The notes beneath the pieces were generated by a model. That model was not told where the DNA came from and searched no databases. It saw only the letters and a program-made list of their open reading frames with translations. The position numbers and the translations under genes are program-made. A DNA stretch of 64,000 bases from Nitrospira defluvii. Its GTDB lineage: Bacteria > Nitrospirota > Nitrospiria > Nitrospirales > Nitrospiraceae. Of the stretch, positions 28,236-35,365 are shown piece after piece. The DNA is taken from positions 434,001 through 498,000 of the forward strand of contig WYAX01000012.1 in NCBI GenBank assembly GCA_011525625.1, read 5' to 3'. Every line of letters begins with the position of its first letter. Position 1 is the first letter of the stretch.

Positions 28236-29435
28236 ATGCATATCACCAGGAAAAAGACGCGGCAGATTCAAGCAGGATCGGTCAAGATCGGTGGCGATGC
28301 GCCGATTTCGGTCCAGTCGATGTGTTCCACCGATACGCGCGACGTGAAGGCGACCGTGGAGCAGATCCGGCAGTTGGAAACCGCCGGGTGCGAGCTCATT
28401 CGCGTCGCGGTTCCAGACGAAGAGGCGGCAAACGCGCTGCCGAAGATCAAAGCCGCGATGACCGTGCCGCTGATTGCCGATATTCACTTCGACCATCGCC
28501 TGGCTCTCAAGGCGGCCGAAGTCGTCGATTGCGTCCGTATCAACCCCGGCAACATCGGGGCCTGGTGGAAGGTGCAGGAGGTGATCAAGGCGGTGAACGA
28601 GCGGGGCATTCCCCTGCGCGTGGGCGTCAATGGCGGCTCGCTCGAACGCCCGCTGTTGGATAAGTATGGCTGGCCATCGCCGGAAGCCCTGTCCGAATCG
28701 GCCTTGAACGCCGTGCATGCGCTCGAAGACGAAGGCTTCACCAACATGAAGGTGTCGCTCAAAGCTTCCGACGTGCACCACGCCATCGACGCCTACTACC
28801 TTTTTTCCACCCAATGCAATTACCCGTTGCACATCGGTATTACGGAGGCCGGCACCGCCATGACTGGCGCGGTCAAATCCGCGATCGGCCTCGGTTGGCT
28901 GCTCTCGCAAGGCATCGGCGACACATTACGCGTCTCGCTCGCTGCTGATCCGGTGGAAGAGGTCAAAGTCGGCTTTGAAATCCTCAAGTCCTTGGAGTTG
29001 CGTCATCGCGGCATCAACGTCATCGCCTGCCCGACCTGCGGGCGGGTCGAAATCGACGTGGTGCGCATGGCCAACGAGTTGGAAAAGAAGCTGGGCCATA
29101 TCAAAACTCCCCTGAATGTCTCGGTGCTGGGGTGCGTCGTGAACGGCATCGGCGAAGGCAAGGAAGCCGACATCGGCATTGCCGGCGGCGAAGGCAAAGG
29201 CATCCTCTTCAAGAAGGGGAAGCTGATGCGTAAGGTGCCTATGGAAGAACTCATGGACACGCTCATTCACGAAGTCGAGCAGTTGGCCAAGGAAAAGGAA
29301 GCTGAAGCGTCCGGCGTCGCGGTGAACGGGTCGTCGGATGAGCAAGCAGAGGCGGGTTGGGAAGTGATAGGGCACGCGCCGGACGAGCAGTCCACCATTG
29401 TCCGCGACATTCCTGTGCTTCCAAGCAAGCCTTAG
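28236..29435 (+). CDS. ispG: 4-hydroxy-3-methylbut-2-enyl diphosphate synthase (IspG/GcpE)
   Basis: IspG converts MEcPP to HMBPP in the MEP pathway using a [4Fe-4S] cluster. The 399-residue product has a TIM-barrel N-terminal half beginning with QAGSVKIGGDAPISVQSM, and cluster cysteines at residues 265 and 268 (CPTC) and 300 (VLGCVVNGIGE), with the Glu of that motif as fourth ligand. It is the compact two-domain bacterial form. The last 40 or so residues are an acidic, low-complexity tail beyond the catalytic domain. The gene product feeds IspH, encoded earlier in the window. Confidence 0.95.
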   Translation: MHITRKKTRQIQAGSVKIGGDAPISVQSMCSTDTRDVKATVEQIRQLETAGCELIRVAVPDEEAANALPKIKAAMTVPLIADIHFDHRLALKAAEVVDCVRINPGNIGAWWKVQEVIKAVNERGIPLRVGVNGGSLERPLLDKYGWPSPEALSESALNAVHALEDEGFTNMKVSLKASDVHHAIDAYYLFSTQCNYPLHIGITEAGTAMTGAVKSAIGLGWLLSQGIGDTLRVSLAADPVEEVKVGFEILKSLELRHRGINVIACPTCGRVEIDVVRMANELEKKLGHIKTPLNVSVLGCVVNGIGEGKEADIGIAGGEGKGILFKKGKLMRKVPMEELMDTLIHEVEQLAKEKEAEASGVAVNGSSDEQAEAGWEVIGHAPDEQSTIVRDIPVLPSKP

Positions 29436-29498
29436 TCAGGACTCGTCCGATTGCCGGCTGTCTTGTTGAAGTTTCCTCTGTTTCCCCGTTCTTCGCGG

Positions 29499-29528
29499 TT
29501 GAGTTCCTGAAGCTCCCCCTTCTATAAT
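29499..29528 (+). promoter_or_regulatory. Promoter of tRNA-Cys
   Basis: TTGAGT (29499-29504), an 18-base spacer and a perfect TATAAT (29523-29528) lie directly before the tRNA, whose first base is at 29538. The spacing predicts transcription starting at or very close to the mature 5' end. Confidence 0.7.
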
Positions 29529-29537
29529 CCGACCCGT

Positions 29538-29613
29538 GGCGCCGTACCCAAGTGGCTAAGGGAGCAGTCTGCAAAACTGCGATGCGGCGGTTCGAACCCG
29601 CCCGGCGCCTCCA
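29538..29613 (+). tRNA. tRNA-Cys (anticodon GCA), with encoded CCA
   Basis: The cloverleaf can be drawn by eye. The acceptor stem GGCGCCG (29538-29544) pairs with CGGCGCC (29603-29609), followed by T and an encoded CCA. The anticodon stem GCAGT/ACTGC holds the loop CTGCAAA, with anticodon GCA at 29571-29573. The T stem GGCGG/CCGCC holds TTCGAAC. The 3' half is the attachment site of the adjacent island and is repeated at 38229-38276. The integrase reading frame ends inside this tRNA on the opposite strand. Confidence 0.96.
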
Positions 29614-30758
29614 ACCATTCCTGTAAATATCTCAGAGGGTTCGGTGATTCTGGCCGGACCCTGTTCAACCTGCTGATTATCGCTACTCCCGGTTTTACTC
29701 CCGGTTCCACTCGCACTTTTCGCGGCAATTGCCCCCAAACTCGCTCGATTCACTGCTGTGCGTAGGTGAGCCGGGGAGAGATGCGCATAGCGCATGGTCA
29801 TCGTGATCGTGGAATGGCCCATCAATTCTTGGACGGTCCGGATATCGACTCCTGCCATCACAGCCCGAGAGGCAAAGGTATGCCGTAAGGTGTGCCAGGT
29901 GACTCCTTCGATTTTTGCCCGTTTCAAGGCAGGTTCGTAGATCTTCACCACAAAGTTGCGCCCCTGCATCGGTTGTGCGGAGGTGAGAGGACTCGGAAAA
30001 AGAAAGGGGCTGTGCATCCAAGAAGTGAGACCCTTGACGATTTCTAGCGCAGCATCCGTGAGAATAACGTGGCGAGTCTTGCCGGATTTACTCAGTGGGA
30101 TGGTCAGGATGCCCTGTTCGGAGTTCAGGCAGTCCCAGCGCGAATGAAACTGTTCGGTGAGGCGTAACCCTGTTTCGAGAGCGAAGGCCACGATCAACCA
30201 GTGCTCCGGAGGCAAGGTATCCCGGAGGCTGGAGATTTCCTTATCACTCAGGAAGCGAAGCCGCCCGGCAGGCTCGGAAAAGAACTTCACGCCTTTGATG
30301 GGATTGGCCGAAAGCAGACCATCGGCAATCGCCAAGTTCAGGATGCGTCGTAAGGCTCCAAAGTAGCGATTAATCGTTCGGGCGGTGCGGGTGCCCTTGT
30401 GTTTCATTTTGGCTTGGATATGCCGTAAGTCGTCGGCGGTAATCTCGGTCAAAAGCTTCCGCCCTAGGAGCTTCGACCAGAACTTTCCATAGCGATGCAC
30501 ATTCCGAAGACCTGGTGAGGTCACGCCTTCCAGATACCGCGCAATCCAAGCCCGGAGGGTCAACTCTTTGGAGACGGCATACTTCTCGGGGAAGTAACGG
30601 TTCTCGCGAGCTTCGGACCGCAACCGACCGTACAGCGTCTTGGCTTGGCTCTTGGAGTCCGCCCGGAACCATTTCTCCCGGCCATTCACATACAGGCGAA
30701 CCCACCAACCGCCTTGCTTAAACACTATTCCACGGTCCTTACCGTTTGGTCTTGCCAT
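29556..30758 (-). CDS. int: Tyrosine recombinase (phage-type integrase)
   Basis: The 400-residue protein integrates and excises the island. It has an N-terminal arm-binding-like domain, a SAM-like core-binding region (residues about 70-160) and a C-terminal catalytic domain with the expected residues: Arg in ETGLRLTE, His and Arg in HTLRHTFAS, His in MGHSTI, and the nucleophilic Tyr in MRYAHL. Downstream of the catalytic domain the frame runs through the att core and stops within the tRNA on the antisense strand, so about the last 20 residues are encoded by tRNA DNA. Its start overlaps the upstream zinc-finger gene by 20 bases. Confidence 0.95.
   Translation of the reverse strand: MARPNGKDRGIVFKQGGWWVRLYVNGREKWFRADSKSQAKTLYGRLRSEARENRYFPEKYAVSKELTLRAWIARYLEGVTSPGLRNVHRYGKFWSKLLGRKLLTEITADDLRHIQAKMKHKGTRTARTINRYFGALRRILNLAIADGLLSANPIKGVKFFSEPAGRLRFLSDKEISSLRDTLPPEHWLIVAFALETGLRLTEQFHSRWDCLNSEQGILTIPLSKSGKTRHVILTDAALEIVKGLTSWMHSPFLFPSPLTSAQPMQGRNFVVKIYEPALKRAKIEGVTWHTLRHTFASRAVMAGVDIRTVQELMGHSTITMTMRYAHLSPAHLRTAVNRASLGAIAAKSASGTGSKTGSSDNQQVEQGPARITEPSEIFTGMVGGAGRVRTAASQFCRLLP
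29569..29616 (+). repeat. attL: 48-bp direct repeat in tRNA-Cys
   Basis: This stretch, starting at the anticodon loop and ending three bases past CCA, is identical to 38229-38276. Sequence diverges immediately on both sides, so the repeat ends are clear. The intact tRNA is kept at this end because the island supplies an identical 3' half. Confidence 0.95.
29687..29722 (+). repeat. Left-end 12-bp direct repeats (candidate integrase arm sites)
   Basis: Two adjacent 12-base units, TCCCGGTTTTAC and TCCCGGTTCCAC, are followed by a degenerate third, about 70 bases inside attL. The same units recur four times near attR (38066-38113), in the same orientation. Tandem short repeats near both ends of an integrating element are typical of integrase arm-binding sites. 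Here they also lie inside the integrase coding region, and their 12-base period keeps the frame. Confidence 0.6.
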
Positions 30759-31455
30759 CGGGGCCTCCCTTTCGACCTTTCCTGGCTAAATCGGCCTTTG
30801 TGCTATCCGTATCTCCGGAGGCTTTGTGTTTCTTGGGTAGATGTTTCTCTCTCCATTTCCGAGTGGCTACTCGCGTCTGGCATCGAGGACCGCAGTAGGT
30901 TTGATCAAACCGAATAGCGAGGTAAATCCGTTGGCATTCCGGGCAACGGCGAATTCGCCCGGAATAGTCGACCAATAAATGGGCGAACCGATATTCAAAC
31001 TCCTTCACTTTTCGCTTTGTGGCAACAAACACACTCCCTTTGCGTTCATGGTCCGCGCCCGGCAACGTGACAATGATCGTGAATTGGGGAAACGTGAAGG
31101 CAGCCACGGCCTTTGTCCATAAGTTCTTTAAGCTGCGGAGGACCATGGTTTGAATCTCCTTGGCCTCTGTGCGGCTTGGAATAGTGCCACGAAACTTCTC
31201 TCCTGGGATAGATTGGACGCTCCATCCTCCTTCCGTCGCGATTTCTTCCCCATGGCGAATCGCAACGTCATCGACAAAGCTGGCCACCTCGAAAGCCAGA
31301 ACCATCCATTCACTTGGGGTGAGAGCCTCGAGGTCGGTTTGGATAAACTTCAAGAGCCAGCCGACCTCGCCGTCTGCTGTAGTCAGAATCCGTTCTCTAG
31401 CCTTCTTCATCTCGCCGTAGAACTGCTCATAGATTGCGGCACGGTCTATGTTCAT
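30739..31455 (-). CDS. Uncharacterised protein with C-terminal four-Cys zinc finger
   Basis: The 238-residue product is not a family I can name firmly. The N-terminal two-thirds is mostly helical with no motif. The C-terminal part has CPEC, then CGPRC about 18 residues later, in the pattern of CGNR-type treble-clef zinc fingers, followed by a strongly basic Lys/Arg tail. This suggests nucleic-acid binding. The ATG at 31455 has AAGGAGAGG upstream; a longer frame to 31506 is less likely. It is read in the same direction as int and overlaps it by 20 bases, so it is probably co-transcribed with the integrase and may regulate it. Confidence 0.7.
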   Translation of the reverse strand: MNIDRAAIYEQFYGEMKKARERILTTADGEVGWLLKFIQTDLEALTPSEWMVLAFEVASFVDDVAIRHGEEIATEGGWSVQSIPGEKFRGTIPSRTEAKEIQTMVLRSLKNLWTKAVAAFTFPQFTIIVTLPGADHERKGSVFVATKRKVKEFEYRFAHLLVDYSGRIRRCPECQRIYLAIRFDQTYCGPRCQTRVATRKWREKHLPKKHKASGDTDSTKADLARKGRKGGPDGKTKR

Positions 31456-31585
31456 CTGACCTCTCCTTCTGTAGCTGGCTTCGGCAGCTTCATCACTCCA
31501 TCCCATTTCCTAAGAAAAAACTGGAGGTGAACGAGCCACTTTCGGACTGAAAACTCTTGGGAAGTGTACCTCGTCAATGGTAATG

Positions 31586-31617
31586 CGTGTCAAGACACGT
31601 TATGCATCACGTATACA
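31586..31617 (+). promoter_or_regulatory. Operator-like palindrome and promoter for the xis-rep genes
   Basis: CGTGTCAAGACACG (31586-31599) is a perfect palindrome with 6-bp arms. TATACA at 31612-31617 makes a good -10 box, and the palindrome covers where the -35 would be. It lies between the int-side genes (minus strand) and the xis-like gene (plus strand). A repressor or the excisionase could act here to set the direction of expression. Confidence 0.4.
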
Positions 31618-31660
31618 AGGCATAACACCAATGATTCGCTCATTACCAAGGAGGTGCCCG

Positions 31661-31870
31661 ATGGTCCCGAGTACAAAATTGATCACCATTCGAGAAGCGG
31701 CCGAACGCTTAGGACTCAAAGAAAGCACGATCAGGAAATACATCCTGAAACGGCAGATTGCCTATGTGAAGCCGTCCGTGCGTGCCGTGCGGATTCCCAT
31801 TGAGGAATTGGAACGGATTCTCGCTGCCGGTCTTCGTCCTGCCATTCCTCAAGCGGAGGCTGCCCGATGA
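31661..31870 (+). CDS. xis: Excisionase/MerR-like helix-turn-helix protein
   Basis: The 69-residue product has a single winged-helix motif of the excisionase (HTH_17) type: LITIREAAERLGLKESTIRKYI followed by a short wing region ending in RIPIEELERIL. Such small proteins bend DNA at attachment sites and favour excision, or regulate the element. The ATG at 31661 has AAGGAGGTG upstream, a near-perfect ribosome binding site; the frame is open to 31577 but that part is not conserved. Its stop overlaps the start of the next gene by 4 bases. Confidence 0.8.
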   Translation: MVPSTKLITIREAAERLGLKESTIRKYILKRQIAYVKPSVRAVRIPIEELERILAAGLRPAIPQAEAAR

Positions 31871-32580
31871 GCCGCTGGAAGGAGTTCCGGCGGGAGCCCG
31901 TCGCCGGGGAATGGACGAGGAAACAGAAACGAGGCTACCACCGGGTGCGGTCGCTCTTGTGGTTCTGGGAATGCCACCAGTTCCAAGTCCTCTGGGTGAC
32001 GCTCTCCACGGCAGAAGGCGGGGATGCGGAAAAGCTGACCTATCACCACAAGCAGCTGCGCCAGCGGATTGAACGCCAGCTGGGATTTCAGGGCTTGGAG
32101 TATTACCAGGTCCGGACGGAAGAGGGGCATGGCGTGCTTCATATCTTCTGGGCCTGGCGGGTGCCGGATGGGGAACGTGCGCGTCGGTTCTGGGTCTCCC
32201 AGGAATGGCTCTCGTCCCAGTGGCAAGCTCTCCACGGGGCTCCGGTGGTCTGGATCAAGGCCTATCAGCCCAGTCATCGGTCCCGCAATCGACTCAGCCG
32301 GTACGTCATCAGCCAATATGTCCAGGATCAATGCGGCTACGTGAATATGTGCTGGTCCTGGAAGCGCTCCCTCGGGTTCCCAATTAGCCGACTGTGGGAA
32401 GAGATGCGGCACCAATGGTCCACCCGGAACGCCTATCGCCGGATCAGAGGCGAGATTGAGATCCCGCGGATCGTGTTCATCAAGACCTGGGAGGATCTGC
32501 TCTCGGGCCATCCCATTTGGTTCAGCGGCACGATTTTGCAACTGGTGCTTGGGAAGGGACTCGTCTATCAGGAGGTGTGA
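31867..32580 (+). CDS. Putative Rep-like (rolling-circle replication) protein
   Basis: The 237-residue protein is rich in Trp, Tyr and Arg. Its middle resembles the replication-associated (G2P/ORF2-like) HUH fold: VRTEEGHGVLHIFWAWR near residues 82-98, then WQALHGAPVVWIKAY near 118-132, and RLSRYVISQYVQDQ near 141-154, where a catalytic Tyr would sit. The usual HxH pair is not intact (H-I-F), so the enzyme could be inactive or the match spurious. Overlap with the excisionase gene implies one operon. A Rep would allow the excised island to copy itself. This is a tentative call. Confidence 0.4.
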   Translation: MSRWKEFRREPVAGEWTRKQKRGYHRVRSLLWFWECHQFQVLWVTLSTAEGGDAEKLTYHHKQLRQRIERQLGFQGLEYYQVRTEEGHGVLHIFWAWRVPDGERARRFWVSQEWLSSQWQALHGAPVVWIKAYQPSHRSRNRLSRYVISQYVQDQCGYVNMCWSWKRSLGFPISRLWEEMRHQWSTRNAYRRIRGEIEIPRIVFIKTWEDLLSGHPIWFSGTILQLVLGKGLVYQEV

Positions 32581-32582
32581 GG

Positions 32583-32834
32583 ATGATCTGGCATCGATGT
32601 GATCTGAAGCTGCCGAGTCTCTTTGGGCCGGCCTGTTGCGGACGGGAAGCGACCACCTATGACCGGGCGCGCAAAGCTTGGCTCTGTCCTGAGCATACGA
32701 AGGAACGGCTCTGTGAGTTCTGCCAATTTGAACGGTCGTGGGTGCGGTTTTATTATAGGGAGCATGACGTCACATGCGAAATCTGGCTCTGTATCGACTG
32801 TGCGGGGCTGACCACTCGTAGTCTCGCTTCTTAA
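32583..32834 (+). CDS. Small Cys-rich, zinc-ribbon-like protein
   Basis: The 83-residue product contains two zinc-binding-like pairs: CC near residues 17-18 with CPEH, and CEFC near residues 43-46 with CIDC near residues 70-73. No named family is recognised. The start at 32583 follows GGAGGTGTGAGG directly after the Rep-like gene, so it belongs to the same unit. A DNA- or RNA-binding accessory role for the element is plausible. Confidence 0.65.
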   Translation: MIWHRCDLKLPSLFGPACCGREATTYDRARKAWLCPEHTKERLCEFCQFERSWVRFYYREHDVTCEIWLCIDCAGLTTRSLAS

Positions 32835-32949
32835 AATTCTCGGCTACCGACACATGGAATATTCGCGCGATTAAACCAGGCCTTGGCATTGAAAGCGGAC
32901 ATTTCCTCAGCATGCCCGGCTTTCTTCGGTTCGGTCTATAAACTATGGC

Positions 32950-32978
32950 TGTGATGAATTTGTGACGGACGCTATGCT
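32950..32978 (+). promoter_or_regulatory. Promoter with two 11-bp-spaced TGTGA boxes before the island two-component genes
   Basis: TGTGA occurs at 32950-32954 and again at 32961-32965, exactly 11 bp apart. Seven bases later is TATGCT (32973-32978), a plausible -10 box, about 27 bases before the regulator's start. The same box type with the same -10 sequence precedes cld. This suggests the regulator controls its own gene. Confidence 0.6.
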
Positions 32979-33004
32979 AAAGGCATTCCTGCTGCCTCGA
33001 ATAT

Positions 33005-33733
33005 ATGGTTTTCATGGCTAAACAAATTCTTGTCGTAGAAGACGACTTAGATATTGGTCGGCTCTTGGAGATGCACCTGACCGACACCGCATATGCCGTA
33101 GAGATCGCCAAAACCGGAGAGGATGGTCTTCAATGTGTGCTCTCGAAGAGATATGACCTTATTATTCTTGACGTGATGCTGCCTGGCATCGACGGGTTAG
33201 AGATATGTCGGCAGCTTCGATCGCTCCCCACCTATACACCCATCCTCATGTTGACTGCGAAATCCTCAGAAATAGACAGGGTCCTTGGGCTGGAAGTTGG
33301 TGCTGACGACTATGTTACTAAACCATTTAGTGTTCGAGAACTGCTCGCACGTGTAAAGGCCCTCTTCCGCCGTTCTGAAGCATTTAGAGATAAGACGCAG
33401 GACGTTCAGAAAACTATCCGCGCAAAGGGCCTCTTCATCGATGTTGAAAAACGGAAGGTCACAGTGAGAGGCAGCTTGAGGGATCTCACGGCCAAAGAGT
33501 TCGATTTGCTCCTGCAGTTTGCATCCCATCCAGGCAGAGTTTATACGCGCAGTCAGCTTCTCGATTCGGTCTGGGGCTACGGTCACGACGGCTATGAACA
33601 CACGGTAAATTCCCATATCAACAGATTGCGCGCCAAGATTGAAAAGGATTCGGCCAAGCCCGACTTTATTCTGACTGTGTGGGGCGTCGGATACAAATTC
33701 TGTGAACTAGAAGGATCCGGCTTAAAGGACTGA
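33005..33733 (+). CDS. OmpR/PhoB-class response regulator of the island
   Basis: The 242-residue protein has a receiver domain with acidic residues EDD, phospho-acceptor Asp in LIILDVMLPGIDG, and LTAK and TKPFS switch residues. A winged-helix DNA-binding domain follows, with SHINRLRAKI recognition helix and a GVGYKF end. PhoB-class proteins bind tandem sites about 11 bp apart, which matches the boxes found upstream of this gene and of cld. The start is at 33005 or the in-frame ATG at 33014; neither has a clear ribosome binding site. The kinase gene begins 2 bases downstream. Confidence 0.93.
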   Translation: MVFMAKQILVVEDDLDIGRLLEMHLTDTAYAVEIAKTGEDGLQCVLSKRYDLIILDVMLPGIDGLEICRQLRSLPTYTPILMLTAKSSEIDRVLGLEVGADDYVTKPFSVRELLARVKALFRRSEAFRDKTQDVQKTIRAKGLFIDVEKRKVTVRGSLRDLTAKEFDLLLQFASHPGRVYTRSQLLDSVWGYGHDGYEHTVNSHINRLRAKIEKDSAKPDFILTVWGVGYKFCELEGSGLKD

Positions 33734-33735
33734 CC

Positions 33736-35214
33736 ATGTCGCGGTCACTTTACGGCAAACTCGCCCTTGTGTTGCTCTTCCTGTTTTGTGCGGTTGGGGT
33801 TCTATACACCCTCCTAATGGTCTTCACGACGCGCATGTATCAGCAAGAAGTGAATCAGAAGCTGAACCGTGCTCTGGCCAGAAACATTGTTACTGACCAG
33901 TTACTAAGCAGCCAAGGAGAGGTGAGTCCGTACGCTCTGAAAGAACTGTTTCACCTACTTATGGTTATCAATCCGAGCATTGAGATGTACTTGCTTGATG
34001 AGAATGGGGGCATAGTCAACTTCTCCGCTCCCACTGAGAAGGTCAAGCGCTCGGCTGTCTCGTTAGAACCAATACATCGTTTTCTCACCGAGGCGGACGC
34101 ATTTCCTATTCTTGGTGACGATCCCCGTGATGCGACTCGACAGAAGGTCTTTTCTGTTTCAGCCATACCCTTACACGGACAACCAACAGGATATCTGTAC
34201 ATTGTCCTTGGCGGAGAGGAGTATGACTCCGTCGCCGATATGCTGAATCGGAGCTACATCTTCCGGCTGAGTCTCTGGGCAGCACTTACCGGCTTACTGT
34301 TCGCTCTTTTGGGCGGTCTCTTTCTATTCAACATGCTCACCAGAAGGTTAACCAAACTAGCATCGACGATGGAAACGTTCGCAAAGAGCGATTTTTCAGA
34401 GGCGCTCGAGCTGCATCCTCAGGATTTCATTCCTGAGCGGAATAGTGATGAAATTGATCGGCTCCGGTCCACATTCAATCGGATGGTAGAACGAATTCTT
34501 CAGCAAGTGGCCACTTTGAAGCAGACGGACATCCTTCGGCGTGAGTTGGTGGCCAATGTGTCCCATGATTTGCGTACCCCCCTGGCATCCTTGCATGGGT
34601 ATCTGGAAACGTTACTGATGAAAGAAGGAACGCTTACACGAGAGGAATACCGGACGTTTCTCGACGTTGCCCTCAAGCAAAGCCAACGGCTTAGGGAGCT
34701 TGTGGGGGAACTCTTTGAATTGGCTCGCTTAGATTCGCGTGAAGCTCGCATTCAATGCGAACAATTTTCTTTAGCCGAGCTTGTCCAGGATGTGTGTCAA
34801 AAGTTTCAACTCACCGTCGCAAATAGGGGGATAGCCCTAAAGAGCAGTTTTACAGATGATCTGCCATTTGTGGAGGCTGATATCGGCCTCATCGAGCGGG
34901 CGCTAGAAAACATAATCAATAATGCTACTCGCTATACACCGAGCGGAGGGACCATTGCGATTTCGTTAAGCCACGAATCCGGCTCGGTTATGATACGAAT
35001 TTCTGATACTGGCTGTGGGATCGCTGATCACGACTTGCCTTATATTTTTGATCGTTTTTATAGGGCGAATCGACAAAATCAGCCTGGAGGAGCTGGGCTC
35101 GGGCTGGCCATTACTAAGCGAATCCTAGAGCTACATGGAAGTACAATTCGAGCAGAGAGTATACCTAACATCGGAACCATCATCAGCTTTGAACTGCCCA
35201 CCGTGCACTTCTAG
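33736..35214 (+). CDS. Sensor histidine kinase of the island
   Basis: The 492-residue kinase has an N-terminal helix (about residues 8-30), a periplasmic region of about 130 residues, a second helix (about 175-200), HAMP, a HisKA domain with His in VSHDLRTPLASLHG, and a HATPase with DTGCGI and GGAGLGLAI boxes. It forms a two-gene operon with the response regulator. The periplasmic sensor region has no family I recognise. Location of chlorite dismutase directly downstream suggests it senses chlorite, chlorate, or a related oxidative signal; that is inference. Confidence 0.92.
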   Translation: MSRSLYGKLALVLLFLFCAVGVLYTLLMVFTTRMYQQEVNQKLNRALARNIVTDQLLSSQGEVSPYALKELFHLLMVINPSIEMYLLDENGGIVNFSAPTEKVKRSAVSLEPIHRFLTEADAFPILGDDPRDATRQKVFSVSAIPLHGQPTGYLYIVLGGEEYDSVADMLNRSYIFRLSLWAALTGLLFALLGGLFLFNMLTRRLTKLASTMETFAKSDFSEALELHPQDFIPERNSDEIDRLRSTFNRMVERILQQVATLKQTDILRRELVANVSHDLRTPLASLHGYLETLLMKEGTLTREEYRTFLDVALKQSQRLRELVGELFELARLDSREARIQCEQFSLAELVQDVCQKFQLTVANRGIALKSSFTDDLPFVEADIGLIERALENIINNATRYTPSGGTIAISLSHESGSVMIRISDTGCGIADHDLPYIFDRFYRANRQNQPGGAGLGLAITKRILELHGSTIRAESIPNIGTIISFELPTVHF

Positions 35215-35257
35215 TCTCTATTGTTCTCGACCGTTACGGGCCGCTCGCCACATCAGG

Positions 35258-35312
35258 CGTGATAAAAATGTGACAATTTCGTGAGATCGATGTGAAGGGG
35301 CAGGGCTATGCT
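35258..35312 (+). promoter_or_regulatory. cld promoter with four 11-bp-spaced GTGA boxes
   Basis: Four boxes occur at exact 11-bp steps: CGTGA at 35258, TGTGA at 35269, CGTGA at 35280 and TGTGA at 35291. TATGCT follows at 35307-35312 as a likely -10, and no TTGACA-like -35 is present. The arrangement is typical of a promoter activated by a PhoB-class dimer array standing in for the -35 box. The transcript would begin near 35319, about 47 bases before the cld ATG. Confidence 0.72.
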
Positions 35313-35365
35313 TGACCATGCATTGGGTTGTACCAGCCCTTTTAACCGAAAAGGAGAACGGACTT

